Shown here piece by piece: positions 9,833 through 18,237 of a stretch of 64,000 nt of DNA (positions within the stretch are counted from its first letter, which is position 1; every line of letters starts with the position of its first letter). Origin of the DNA: Nocardia pneumoniae NBRC 100136 (GTDB lineage Bacteria; Actinomycetota; Actinomycetes; Mycobacteriales; Mycobacteriaceae); the NCBI RefSeq assembly GCF_000308755.1, contig NZ_BAGF01000030.1, positions 62,001-126,000 of the forward strand, given 5' to 3'. The notes below the pieces were generated by a model. It was not told the DNA's origin. It saw nothing but the letters and a program-made list of their open reading frames with translations, and did not search any database. A program made the position numbers and the translations under genes.

Positions 9833-11416
9833 TTACGGCGTCGCCTCGAACACTATCCGGCTGGTGCGCGGGGTTCCACGCGGCGTGGGCCGGATATGTC
9901 CGGAAATTCGGGTTGCCGCTAGTTTCCCCGACAGCAGTGCGGTCGGCACGCCGACGCCGGGGGTCGTGCCGCAACCCGCGATAACCACGTTGTCGCTGGA
10001 GCGCGGGAAATTGCTCGGCCGAAACGGACCGGTTTGCCGGAAAAGATGCGCCGCGGAGAATGGTGTGCCCGCGAGCATTCCGCGATCGAGCCAGGTCCGC
10101 GGCGTGTCGAGCTGATCGACGGCGAAGTGCTCGGCGATGCCGCGATACCCGCGCGCTTCCAGAACCGTGAGCAGATCGCGCAGGTAGGCCGGTCCCAGCC
10201 GTTGCCAATCCAGCGGCGCCGACACCAGATTCGGGCACGGCGCGAGCACGGAGAACGGTTCGTGCCGTCCGTCGGGCCGGTCGATGAACAGGCTCGGATC
10301 GGTGAGCGCGGGCCGGGTCAGCAGCAGCGACGGGTCGCTCATCAGCGCGCCGCGGCCGCGGCGCGCGGTGATCTCGGCGAACGTGGTGTCCCAGGCGTGC
10401 CCGAACTCGATGGTGTGGTGTGCCTGCACCGGCCACTTCGCGGCGATCGCGGCGGGGACGGTGCCGTGCGCGACGACCGCCGACGGGGAGGCGCGCAGTC
10501 CGCGTCTGGGCCGCACGCCGAAACGGTGCAGCGACCCGAGGTCGGCGGTGAGCACGAGCGCGTCGCAGTCGAAGGAGCGTCCGTCGGCGGTGCGGGCGCG
10601 GCGGGCCCGGCGACCCGCGTAGTCGATTCCGACCACGTCGGCGCCGAGTTCCAGCCTGCCGCCCGCGTCGGTGAACGCCTGCGCCATCGCCGCGGCGATC
10701 GCGCGCATGCCGCCCTCGGGAAAGTAGACACCCAACGAGGTGTCCATGTGCGGGATCGCGCCGTACACGGCGAGCGCCTGGGCCGGTGGCATGCCCGCGT
10801 AGAGGGCCTGGAAGGTGAACAGGCGGGCCAGGCGCGGATCGCGCAGGAACCGGCGCACCCGGGGCCCGAGCCGCCCGAAGCCGCCGAGGCGCACCAATTC
10901 GACCAGCGCGCGGCGCTTTTCGGCGACACGCACCATATCCAGCGGCGAGTCGAAGTTGGTGTCCATGAACTCGGTGAACTCGGCCGCGTAGACGCGGGCC
11001 AGCCAGTCACGCAGACGCCGGTATCCGCGCGCCTCGGCGGGGCCGCAGACCCGCTCGACCTCCGCCGCCATCGCGTCCGGGTCGGCGAACACCCTGATCT
11101 CGGCGCCGTCGGCGAACCGAGCGTGATAGCCGGGCGCCAGCCGGTGGATGCGCAGCGGGGGCACGCAGGTCTCCGGGGAGCGGCCGACGGCGGCGAGCGC
11201 GTCGGTGATCAGCTCGGGCAGCGTCAGCACGGTGGCGCCGGAATCGATGTCGTAGTCCGCGCCACGGTAGCGCCCGACCCGGCCGCCGGGGTGGTCGGCA
11301 CGCTCGAGCAGCGTGACGGTGTGGCCCGCGCCGGTCAGGTACAGCGCGGCCGACAGCCCGGCCAGGCCCGCGCCGACGATCACCACGCGATCGGTCGGTC
11401 CCGCAACGGTTTTCAT
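9833..11416 (-). CDS. crtI: Phytoene desaturase
   Basis: FAD-dependent desaturase turning phytoene into lycopene-type polyenes. 527 aa with the N-terminal dinucleotide-binding fold VVIVGAGLAGLSAALYLTGA followed by GGRVGRYRG, and the C-terminal CrtI signature region (VVIAGCGTTPGVGVPTALLSGK). ATG 11416 has an AGGAGG site eight bases upstream (11425-11430), better than the GTG at 11425, which overlaps that site. It lies 43 bases downstream of idsA. With idsA and crtB it makes a complete minimal route from isoprenoid diphosphates to coloured carotene. Confidence 0.94.
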   Translation of the reverse strand: MKTVAGPTDRVVIVGAGLAGLSAALYLTGAGHTVTLLERADHPGGRVGRYRGADYDIDSGATVLTLPELITDALAAVGRSPETCVPPLRIHRLAPGYHARFADGAEIRVFADPDAMAAEVERVCGPAEARGYRRLRDWLARVYAAEFTEFMDTNFDSPLDMVRVAEKRRALVELVRLGGFGRLGPRVRRFLRDPRLARLFTFQALYAGMPPAQALAVYGAIPHMDTSLGVYFPEGGMRAIAAAMAQAFTDAGGRLELGADVVGIDYAGRRARRARTADGRSFDCDALVLTADLGSLHRFGVRPRRGLRASPSAVVAHGTVPAAIAAKWPVQAHHTIEFGHAWDTTFAEITARRGRGALMSDPSLLLTRPALTDPSLFIDRPDGRHEPFSVLAPCPNLVSAPLDWQRLGPAYLRDLLTVLEARGYRGIAEHFAVDQLDTPRTWLDRGMLAGTPFSAAHLFRQTGPFRPSNFPRSSDNVVIAGCGTTPGVGVPTALLSGKLAATRISGHIRPTPRGTPRTSRIVFEATP

Positions 11417-11459
11417 CTGGCCCACCTCCTCGCCGCGCCGTGCGAAGCCGCCGGGGCGA

Positions 11460-12698
11460 TCACGCGGCGCGCTTGGTCGCGGCCAGCGCCATCGCGCGCA
11501 GCCGTTCCTTCGCCACGGGCGTCGCCGAACTGGCTTCGATGGCGGCCAAACCGCTGTCGGTGAGTTCGGTGATCCGGCGCTCCACCTCGTCGACCGCGCC
11601 GAGCTCGATGAGCAGCGCGCGCAGCCGCTGCACCGCGTCCGCGCTCAGATCGGTGCCGATACTGGTGCGCAGCAGCGCGGCCGCGGCGGGGTCACCGGCG
11701 TCGGCGCGGCGCAGCGCCTCGGCCAGCAGCACGGTGCGCTTGCCTTCGCGCAGGTCGTCGCCGGAGGGCTTGCCGGTCACCGCCGGATCGCCGAACACGC
11801 CGAGCAGGTCGTCGCGCAGCTGGAAGGCGATGCCGATGGCGGTGCCGAACGTGCGGTACGCCTCGATGAGCCCCGGTTCGGCATCCGCGATGGCCGCGCC
11901 CAGGTGCAGCGGGCGTTCGACGGTGTAGGCGGCGGTCTTGTACCGGTTGATCCGCAGCGCGGCCTCCACCGATTCGTCGGCGCCCGCCTCGCCGTTGATG
12001 TCGAGCAGTTGGCCGCCGAGCACCTCGGTGCGCATATCCGCCCACACCGGCGCGAACCTGGCGATGGCCGCGGGCGCGAGACCGGACCGGTGCACCATGT
12101 CATCGGCCCAGGACAGCGCCAGGTCCCCGATCAGGATGGCCACGCTGGTGCCGAAGTGGGCCGCGTCGCCGGTCCAGCCGCGGTCGCGGTGGCGCTGCTC
12201 GAAGTCGACGTGCACGGTGGGGAAGCGGCGGCGGGTGCGCGAGGAGTCGATGATGTCGTCGTGGATCAGCGCGCAGGCCTGGACCAGTTCCAGCGCCGAG
12301 CAGGCGGTGAGCACCGCGGCCGCCTCCGGTCCGTGCGGATCGCCGTCCGCGCCGAGCCAGCCGGTCCACGCGAACGCGGGCCTGGTGCGTTTCCCGCCGC
12401 GCAGCACGAACTGCTCCAGCGCGTCCGCGGCCTCGACGAAGACCGGGCCGAGACGCTCCACGGTGTCGCGACGGGTGGCGAAGAAGCTGGTCAGCGCGTC
12501 TTCCACGGCGGTGACGAAGGCGGGGGTGCCCGGCCGCGGCACGGCGGTCTGCGGCGTTTGGGTACCGGTTCCGGCGGACAGGGGAGCCTCCAAGGTCGTG
12601 CGGATGGTGGACGCACTCCGTTGCGGGGTGCCCGAGCGCTGCGGGTGATTCGCGGCCGAGCGGAATCGGTCGCGCGTGTCGTCCGGCGTGGCGAACAT
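11460..12698 (-). CDS. idsA: Geranylgeranyl diphosphate synthase (IdsA2/CrtE type)
   Basis: Trans-isoprenyl diphosphate synthase supplying C20 diphosphate. 412 aa with a nonconserved N-terminal extension of about 80 residues, then the family core: GGKRTRP, first Asp-rich motif DDIID, and second DDLLGVFGD. ATG 12698 is preceded by GAGGTGG. The same gene order as Rv2173 (idsA2), divergent from the metF-like gene, confirms orthology; coupling to crtI and crtB points to carotenoid supply here. Exact product chain length cannot be read from sequence alone. Confidence 0.9.
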   Translation of the reverse strand: MFATPDDTRDRFRSAANHPQRSGTPQRSASTIRTTLEAPLSAGTGTQTPQTAVPRPGTPAFVTAVEDALTSFFATRRDTVERLGPVFVEAADALEQFVLRGGKRTRPAFAWTGWLGADGDPHGPEAAAVLTACSALELVQACALIHDDIIDSSRTRRRFPTVHVDFEQRHRDRGWTGDAAHFGTSVAILIGDLALSWADDMVHRSGLAPAAIARFAPVWADMRTEVLGGQLLDINGEAGADESVEAALRINRYKTAAYTVERPLHLGAAIADAEPGLIEAYRTFGTAIGIAFQLRDDLLGVFGDPAVTGKPSGDDLREGKRTVLLAEALRRADAGDPAAAALLRTSIGTDLSADAVQRLRALLIELGAVDEVERRITELTDSGLAAIEASSATPVAKERLRAMALAATKRAA

Positions 12699-12764
12699 GC
12701 CACCTCGGTCCGAAGAATACGCGGGCGGTCCGAGCGACCCGACGGCGCTGCCACCGGTCACCCT

Positions 12765-12770
12765 TACACT
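12765..12770 (+). promoter_or_regulatory. -10 element for leaderless metF-like gene
   Basis: TACACT ends six bases before the GTG at 12777 with no ribosome-binding site between, matching the leaderless pattern seen at aroG and at the gene at 6397. It lies in the 78-bp spacer divergent from idsA. Confidence 0.55.
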
Positions 12771-12776
12771 GAACCG

Positions 12777-13778
12777 GTGACTTTCGACAACGTGCGGGGA
12801 AGCTCGACCCCTGGCCAGCCCTCCCGGACGCAACCGAACGTCTCCGCCACACCCTCGGTCGTCCAGAGTCTGCGGGCCCACGCGGGCCGCGTGGTGCCGT
12901 TCTCGGTGGAGTTCAATCCGCCCCGCGACGCCGCGGCCGAGGCGCGGCTGTGGCGCGCCGTGCGGCAGTTCGAGTGCATGCACCCGGCGTTCGTGTCGAT
13001 GACCTACGGCGCGGGCGGCTCCACCCGCGACCGCACCGTGCGCGTCACCGGCCAGCTCGCGCAGGAGACCACACTGCTGCCGGTCGCGCATCTCACCGCG
13101 GTGGAGCACAGCGTCGCCGAGCTGCGCTCGCTGGTCGGCGCGTACGCCGACTCCGGCATCCGCAACATCCTGGTGCTGCGCGGCGACCCGCCGGGCGATC
13201 CGCTCGGCGAGTGGCACAAGCATCCCGAGGGCGTCTCCTACGCCGAGGAGCTGGTGCGCATCGTGCGCGATCTCGGCGATTTCCATGTCGGCGTCGCCTC
13301 GTTCCCGCAGGGCCACCACCGCTCGCCCGACCTGGAGACCGACACCGCGTTTCTGGCCGCGAAACTGCGCGCGGGCGCGGAGTATTCGATCACCCAAATG
13401 TTCTTCGACGTCGAGCACTACCTGCGCCTGCGGGATCGGCTCGCGGTGTTCGACCCGATCGAGGGCGCCAAGCCGATCATCCCGGAGCTGATGCCGATCA
13501 CCTCGCTGCGCACCGTCAAGCGCGCCGAGGAACTGTGCGGCAGGCCGCTGCCCGCCGCCGTCATGGACCGGCTGCGCACGGCGGCGGGCGACGGCCCCGA
13601 GGAGAACGCGGCCGCGGTGCGCGCGGCGGGCATCGAGATCGCCACCGAGATGGCCCAGCGCCTGATCGACGAGGGCGCCCCGTGCCTGCACTTCATCACG
13701 CTCAACTTCGCCAAGGCGACCAGCGAGGTGCTCACCAACCTCGGCTACGGCGTCACCGCCGCACCGATCAGCGCCTGA
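12777..13778 (+). CDS. 5,10-methylenetetrahydrofolate reductase family protein (Rv2172c-like)
   Basis: TIM-barrel protein of the MTHFR family, 333 aa, expected to reduce 5,10-methylene-THF to 5-methyl-THF for methionine synthesis. Visible family features: VPFSVEFNPPRD with the catalytic-position Glu, SMTYGAGGSTRDRT, and LVLRGDPPGD. The GTG at 12777 is chosen from the leaderless -10 and because the upstream frame is unrelated. In M. tuberculosis the orthologue is divergent from idsA2 in the same way. Its place beside a SAM-riboswitch operon may be chance, because the pair idsA2/Rv2172c is old in this clade. Confidence 0.88.
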   Translation: MTFDNVRGSSTPGQPSRTQPNVSATPSVVQSLRAHAGRVVPFSVEFNPPRDAAAEARLWRAVRQFECMHPAFVSMTYGAGGSTRDRTVRVTGQLAQETTLLPVAHLTAVEHSVAELRSLVGAYADSGIRNILVLRGDPPGDPLGEWHKHPEGVSYAEELVRIVRDLGDFHVGVASFPQGHHRSPDLETDTAFLAAKLRAGAEYSITQMFFDVEHYLRLRDRLAVFDPIEGAKPIIPELMPITSLRTVKRAEELCGRPLPAAVMDRLRTAAGDGPEENAAAVRAAGIEIATEMAQRLIDEGAPCLHFITLNFAKATSEVLTNLGYGVTAAPISA

Positions 13779-13903
13779 GCGGCGGAGTCCGCCGCCCTGC
13801 GTCGAGCAGAGCGCGGCATGCCGCCGTTGGATGGGCATGCCGACGCCGATTACTGGCCCGCAAGCGCCTCCGTCGGTGTAGTCGGCGGTGACAATATGTT
13901 TTT

Positions 13904-14070
13904 GTGCGCACCACGGTCGGCGTGCCCGCTGAGTTGATGCGGGCGGCCAAGATCGCCGCCACCGAGCGCGGCGTCAGCCTGAAAGAGCGGCCGACCTGGC
14001 CACACTCGATCGCAAGCTCGCGGCGCGCTATCCATCCGTTCGCGTCCGGACTCCAGGTGTATCGAACTGA
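13904..14070 (+). pseudogene. vapBC toxin-antitoxin scar (VapB start joined to VapC end)
   Basis: From GTG 13904 the frame reads like the start of a VapB-type antitoxin (RTTVGVPAELMRAAKIAATE, then RGVSLKE). From 13990 a different frame reads like a PIN-domain toxin C-terminus (ADLATLDRKLAARYPSVRV) and stops at 14070. The simplest reading is an internal deletion that removed the end of vapB and most of vapC and left the two frames out of register. Neither part can be functional as a pair. The rest of 13779-13903 shows no gene. Confidence 0.6.
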
Positions 14071-14089
14071 CGCGTCCGGCGGTGGTGTT

Positions 14090-15241
14090 TCAGGCGGCGC
14101 GGGCCGCGCGCAAGCCCCACGCCTCGGCGAGCAGCCGGTGCGATTCCAGCCGGTCGGCGTGCCGATGGGTGATGCTGGTGACCAGCAGTTCGTCGGCGGC
14201 GGTCACCTTTTGCAGCGCGGCGAGCCGCTCCACGACGGTGTCCGGTGCGCCGACGAACTGGGTGGCCAGGCGATCGTCGACCAGGCGGCGCTGCTCCGCG
14301 GTGAGCGGTTCGATGGTCGCCGGGTCCGGGTAGGGGGCCGCGCCCGCGCCGCTGCGGATGCTGTGCACCCAGTGGCCGTAGCTGGCGGCCAGGTGCCGCG
14401 CGGTCGCGTCGTCGTGCGCCACGACCACGTCCGCGGAGATCACCGCGTACGGCTCGGCCAGGATCGCGGAAGGGCGGAACGCCGCCCGGTAGGACTCGAT
14501 CGCGTCCAGGGCGGTGCCGGGCGAGACGTGATACGCCGCGGCGAACGGAAGACCCAGTCGCCCGGCCAGTTCCGCACTCTCGCCCGCGGTGCTGCCGAAC
14601 AGCCACAGTTGCACCTGCGCGCCCTCGCCCGGAACCGCATGGAGCGCAACACCTTCCGGGCTGACGAAGGTGCCGTCCAGCAAGGCCCGCACCTCGTCGA
14701 CCTGCTCGGCGAAGTCCAGCGGCTGCGCCCCGCGCTGCTGTAGCGCGCTGAGCGAGGCGATGAACTTCGACCGGTCCACGATGCGTCCTGGATCGAACGG
14801 CGGCGGAACCACGACACCATCGCGGATCTCGGTGCGGCCGGTCACGGAATCGCCCACGGGTTTGCCGCCTTTGGGCCGTGCCGCTTCCGCGCCGAACTGG
14901 CCGCGGCGATGACCCGAACGGCCGAGACCGAGGTCGAGCCGCCCCGGGTACAGCGCGTCGATCGTGCCGAACGCCTCCACGATCGAGGCCGACGTGTGGT
15001 GGCCGACCTGCACGGCCGCCGAACCCACCCGGATGCGCGTCGTCGCCGCCGCGACCAACCCGATGAGCGTGATCGACGACGAGCTCGCCACCGAGACGAA
15101 GTGGTGTTCGGCCAGCCAGTACCGGTGGTAGCCCCACTGTTCGGCGTGCTGGGCCAGATCGATGGTGTTGCGCACCGCCTGCTGCGGGGTCGAGCCCGCG
15201 CTGACCGGGGAGAGGTCGAGGATCGATAGGGGAACGCTCAT
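14090..15241 (-). CDS. LLM-class flavin-dependent monooxygenase, MsnO8/CmoO-like
   Basis: Luciferase-like TIM-barrel flavoprotein, 383 aa. The start PLSILDLSPVSAGSTPQQA and WGYHRYWLAEHH are typical of the MsnO8 branch, which includes Bacillus YtmO/CmoO of S-alkylcysteine breakdown; GRLDLGLGRSGH is the flavin-phosphate region. It would need FMNH2 from a reductase not seen here. The ATG overlaps the stop of the DUF1684 gene by four bases, and it is the last gene of the SAM-riboswitch-led operon. A role in oxidative C-S cleavage is inferred from family and context; the substrate is unknown. Confidence 0.85.
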   Translation of the reverse strand: MSVPLSILDLSPVSAGSTPQQAVRNTIDLAQHAEQWGYHRYWLAEHHFVSVASSSSITLIGLVAAATTRIRVGSAAVQVGHHTSASIVEAFGTIDALYPGRLDLGLGRSGHRRGQFGAEAARPKGGKPVGDSVTGRTEIRDGVVVPPPFDPGRIVDRSKFIASLSALQQRGAQPLDFAEQVDEVRALLDGTFVSPEGVALHAVPGEGAQVQLWLFGSTAGESAELAGRLGLPFAAAYHVSPGTALDAIESYRAAFRPSAILAEPYAVISADVVVAHDDATARHLAASYGHWVHSIRSGAGAAPYPDPATIEPLTAEQRRLVDDRLATQFVGAPDTVVERLAALQKVTAADELLVTSITHRHADRLESHRLLAEAWGLRAARAA

Positions 15242-16044
15242 GCCACCCGCCCCTGCCGGGGGGCCTGTTCGCCCGCCTCGATGGCCACGCGCAGCCGGTT
15301 CTGCGCGGGCGCCACCGGGCAGGTCGCGAAATCGGTGAACGCGCAGGGCAGATTGGCCGCCCGGTTGAAGTCCAGCACCACCGTGCCGTCCGCGCCGGGT
15401 GCGCCGACCGCGAGCGAGCGCGCCGCGGGGTAGGTGGTGACACCGCTGGTCGCGTCGGTGAACAGCACCCGCAGGTGGTCCGGATCGCCGAACGCGACGA
15501 CGCGTTCGGTCGCCTCGCCGATGCGGAATTCGATGGTGCCGGAGGCGTTGTGGTGGTGTTCGAGGCCGTCGACCACGGCGCCGGTGGTCACGGTGTGCGG
15601 TTCGTCGAACGGCGTGTACCGGCCGTGCACGACCCAGCGCGGGTCCGGCGCGTAGGCCGGGATTCCGGCGAAGCTCCGCAGGCCGGGCGCGGCCGGGTCG
15701 TGCACGCGCACGGCGTAGCGGCCGGTGCGGCGGATCACTTCGAGCACCCGGTTCTCCTGCCGCACCCGCAGTCCCGGCGCGCCTTCGGCGGGCGTGATGA
15801 TCTGCACGCCCGCGATGCCGAGGCCGTCGTACTCCAACCGGTCGGCGGGCTGGGCGGTGATGAACACCTTGTCGTCGGTGACCCACCAGGTGCCAGGCAC
15901 GTCCGGCAGCCGCTCGGGGCGGTCGGTGAGCCAGTGCAGTGCGGTCAGGCTGAGGAAGCCGAGCGGGTCGCGCAACTGGTCCTCGCGCGCGTGGTGCCAG
16001 CGCGCCCACTCGGTCTCGAAAACGCTGGTGATGCTGGTGGTCAT
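15238..16044 (-). CDS. DUF1684-domain protein
   Basis: 268 aa, soluble, no signal peptide or helices. The family hallmark near the C-terminus is clear: LDFNRAANLPCAFTDFATCP with two Cys, then NRLRVAIEAGE. The biochemical function of DUF1684 is not established. ATG 16044 has an AAGGAG site about 12 bases upstream; there is a 76-bp gap to the preceding gene and a four-base overlap with the following monooxygenase gene, so the two are likely made together. The position between transporters and monooxygenases suggests a catalytic step (for example hydrolysis or isomerisation) in the same salvage route, which is inference only. Confidence 0.82.
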   Translation of the reverse strand: MTTSITSVFETEWARWHHAREDQLRDPLGFLSLTALHWLTDRPERLPDVPGTWWVTDDKVFITAQPADRLEYDGLGIAGVQIITPAEGAPGLRVRQENRVLEVIRRTGRYAVRVHDPAAPGLRSFAGIPAYAPDPRWVVHGRYTPFDEPHTVTTGAVVDGLEHHHNASGTIEFRIGEATERVVAFGDPDHLRVLFTDATSGVTTYPAARSLAVGAPGADGTVVLDFNRAANLPCAFTDFATCPVAPAQNRLRVAIEAGEQAPRQGRVA

Positions 16045-16120
16045 GAGGCTGTGGCTCCTTCGGGGTGGTGGTGATCGCGCAGGCCGAGACGGTCACGCGG
16101 GGTGGTTCGGCGGCGCGCCA

Positions 16121-16624
16121 TCAGGCCGTGCCGTCGGCGTCGATCTGCTGACGCAGTGCCGGGTGGACGCCCGCGCCGGCCACGTCGGGCGCCGAGAACA
16201 GCGCCTGCTGCCACAGCTCGGTGCGCCGCCGCGTCAACCGGCCGACGCGGCGATTCCGTTCGGCGCGCCGCGGCGCGGCGGGGTGCACGCGCCCACCGTC
16301 GGGCGTCTCGGCGGTGCGCGGCGCGCGCAGGTGGGTGCGCCACCACCGTGCCGCGCCGGTGTCGGGCTCGGCCGGGATGTCCGGCCCGGGGAACGGTTCG
16401 GCGTCGGAGTCGGCCGGTTTCCGGTGGGAGAAGGCGGAATACACCATCTGGGCGATCCTTTTCGGTGGGTGCCACCACGTGCTCGGCTCGTGGCCGGTGG
16501 TGGGCTCCGGTGTGCGGATACGGGTGGTCGTGGCGGGCGGGGCCGGTTCGGGTCGGCTGCGGCATGGCGCCCGGTGTTCGCGCCGGTTCAGCACCCGGCT
16601 GTGGCGGTAGGTCGGGTTCGGCAT
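16121..16624 (-). CDS. Arg/Pro-rich hypothetical protein in the salvage operon
   Basis: 167 aa, no family recognised. Its ATG overlaps the stop of the upstream ABC ATPase gene (TGATG), and third codon positions are strongly G/C, so it looks translated. Composition is rich in Arg, Pro and Trp (WWHPPKRIAQMVYSAF near residues 50-65; RWWRTHL near 93), with no helices or signal peptide. The C-terminal part (VGRLTRRRTELWQQALFS) could be helical. It may be a small accessory or regulatory protein of the operon. I cannot name a function. Confidence 0.6.
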   Translation of the reverse strand: MPNPTYRHSRVLNRREHRAPCRSRPEPAPPATTTRIRTPEPTTGHEPSTWWHPPKRIAQMVYSAFSHRKPADSDAEPFPGPDIPAEPDTGAARWWRTHLRAPRTAETPDGGRVHPAAPRRAERNRRVGRLTRRRTELWQQALFSAPDVAGAGVHPALRQQIDADGTA

Positions 16625-18237
16625 CAGGAAGCTTCTTTCCCGGCCGGGACGGGGATGGCTGACAGCAGCTCACGCGTGTACTCGTGCCGCGGGTTGTCGA
16701 AAATGTCTGCGGTGCGGCCGCTTTCGACGATCCGGCCGTGGCGCAGCACCGCGACGTGATCGCTGATCCGGCGGACCACCGCCAGATCGTGCGAGATGAA
16801 CAGGTAGCTCAGCGACAGCTCGGCTTGCAGGCGGTCGAGCAGCTCGAGGATCTGCGCCTGCACCGACGCGTCCAGCGCGGAGACCGGTTCGTCGAGCACC
16901 AGCAGCTCGGGATGCAGGGCGAGGGCCCTGGCGATGGCGACGCGCTGGCGTTGTCCGCCGGACAGTTCGGCGGGTCGGCGCTGCGCGAACTCCGCGGGCA
17001 ACGCGACCTGCTCGAGCAATTCGGTCACCCGTTCCCGGCGCGCCGCGCGCGCACCGATCCCGAACGCGCGCAGAGGTTCCTCGATGATCGCGCCCACCCG
17101 CCAGCGCGGGTCCAAGGAGGCGTACGGGTTCTGATACACCACCTGGAAGCGCTTGCGCAGCGCACGCAGTCGCGCGCCGCGCACCTGCGACAACTCCTGG
17201 CCGTCGAAGGTGACTTCGCCGCGGTCGGGTTCGGTGAGCCGCAAGGCGATCCGGGCCGTGGTGGACTTGCCGGAGCCGGACTCCCCGACGAGCGACAGCG
17301 TCTCACCTCGGCCGAGCTCGAATCCGACTCCGGCCACCGCGGTCACCGTGTCGCCGCCCTGCGCACGGAAGGTCTTGTGCACCTCCCGCAGGACCAGCAG
17401 CGGCTTGCCGTCCCTGGGTTCGGCGGCGCGGTAGGCGCCCGGCGGAGCCAGGCTCGGCGAGGCGGCGAGCAGTCGCTTGGTGTACGGATGGCGCGGCGCG
17501 GCGAGCAGCTCGGCGGTCGGACCGCTCTCCACCACCTCGCCGCCGCTGAGCACGACGAGCCGGTCCGCGCGTTCGGCGGCCACGGCCAGATCGTGGGTGA
17601 TCAGCAGCACCGCCGCGCCGCGCGCCGCGATCTGCTCCGCGAGCCGGTCCAGTACCCGTCGCGCGACGGTGGCGTCCAGTGCGCTGGTCGGCTCGTCGGC
17701 GATGACCAGGTCGGGTGCGCAGGCCAGGGCGGCCGCGATCAGCACCCGTTGCCGCTGACCGACGGACAGCTCGTGCGGGTACTGCGCCGCGCGCAGCCGC
17801 GGGCGGTCCAGCCCGGCGTCGGCCAGCAGTTCGATCGCTCGCGCTCGCGCCGCCGTGCGGGCCGCCAGCCCGTGCACGATCAGCGCTTCGGCCACTTGGT
17901 CGCCGACGCGCCGCACCGGGTTCAGCGACAACCCCGGGTCCTGCGGGACGAAACCGATCCTGGCTCCGCGCAGCCGCCGCAGCGCGCGTTCGGACCCGGT
18001 GTCGACCACCGAGCCGTCGAAAATGACGGTTCCGCCGGTGATCTCGGCGTTGGCCCCGAGCAGCCCGATCACGGCTTGGGCGAGTGTGGACTTGCCGGAG
18101 CCGGACTCGCCGACCAGCGCCACCACCTCGCCGCGGGCCACGGTGAGCGAGACACCCGCCAGCGCGGTGACCGGCCCGGAATCGGACCGATAGCGCACCC
18201 GCAGGTCCTCGACACGTAACAGCGGAGCCGGGCTCAT
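16624..18237 (-). CDS. Dipeptide/nickel-type ABC transporter, fused double ATPase
   Basis: 537 aa carrying two full ATP-binding cassettes in one chain, like a DppD-DppF fusion. Each half has a Walker A (GESGSGKST twice), a signature motif (LSVGQRQR in the first, LSGGQRQR in the second), a Walker B (LVIADEPTSALD; LLVLDEPVSALD) and an H-loop. It energises the two permeases encoded directly upstream. The start overlaps the permease stop by four bases. OppD/F-type cassettes serve peptides, nickel or other small solutes; the operon context suggests an organosulfur or peptide-like substrate (inferred). Confidence 0.92.
   Translation of the reverse strand: MSPAPLLRVEDLRVRYRSDSGPVTALAGVSLTVARGEVVALVGESGSGKSTLAQAVIGLLGANAEITGGTVIFDGSVVDTGSERALRRLRGARIGFVPQDPGLSLNPVRRVGDQVAEALIVHGLAARTAARARAIELLADAGLDRPRLRAAQYPHELSVGQRQRVLIAAALACAPDLVIADEPTSALDATVARRVLDRLAEQIAARGAAVLLITHDLAVAAERADRLVVLSGGEVVESGPTAELLAAPRHPYTKRLLAASPSLAPPGAYRAAEPRDGKPLLVLREVHKTFRAQGGDTVTAVAGVGFELGRGETLSLVGESGSGKSTTARIALRLTEPDRGEVTFDGQELSQVRGARLRALRKRFQVVYQNPYASLDPRWRVGAIIEEPLRAFGIGARAARRERVTELLEQVALPAEFAQRRPAELSGGQRQRVAIARALALHPELLVLDEPVSALDASVQAQILELLDRLQAELSLSYLFISHDLAVVRRISDHVAVLRHGRIVESGRTADIFDNPRHEYTRELLSAIPVPAGKEAS

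Noticed and set aside
16121-16662. Plus-strand frames in the region of the 167-aa hypothetical gene
   Set aside because: They have no ribosome-binding sites and poor codon use; the minus frame overlaps the upstream stop and has coding-like third positions.
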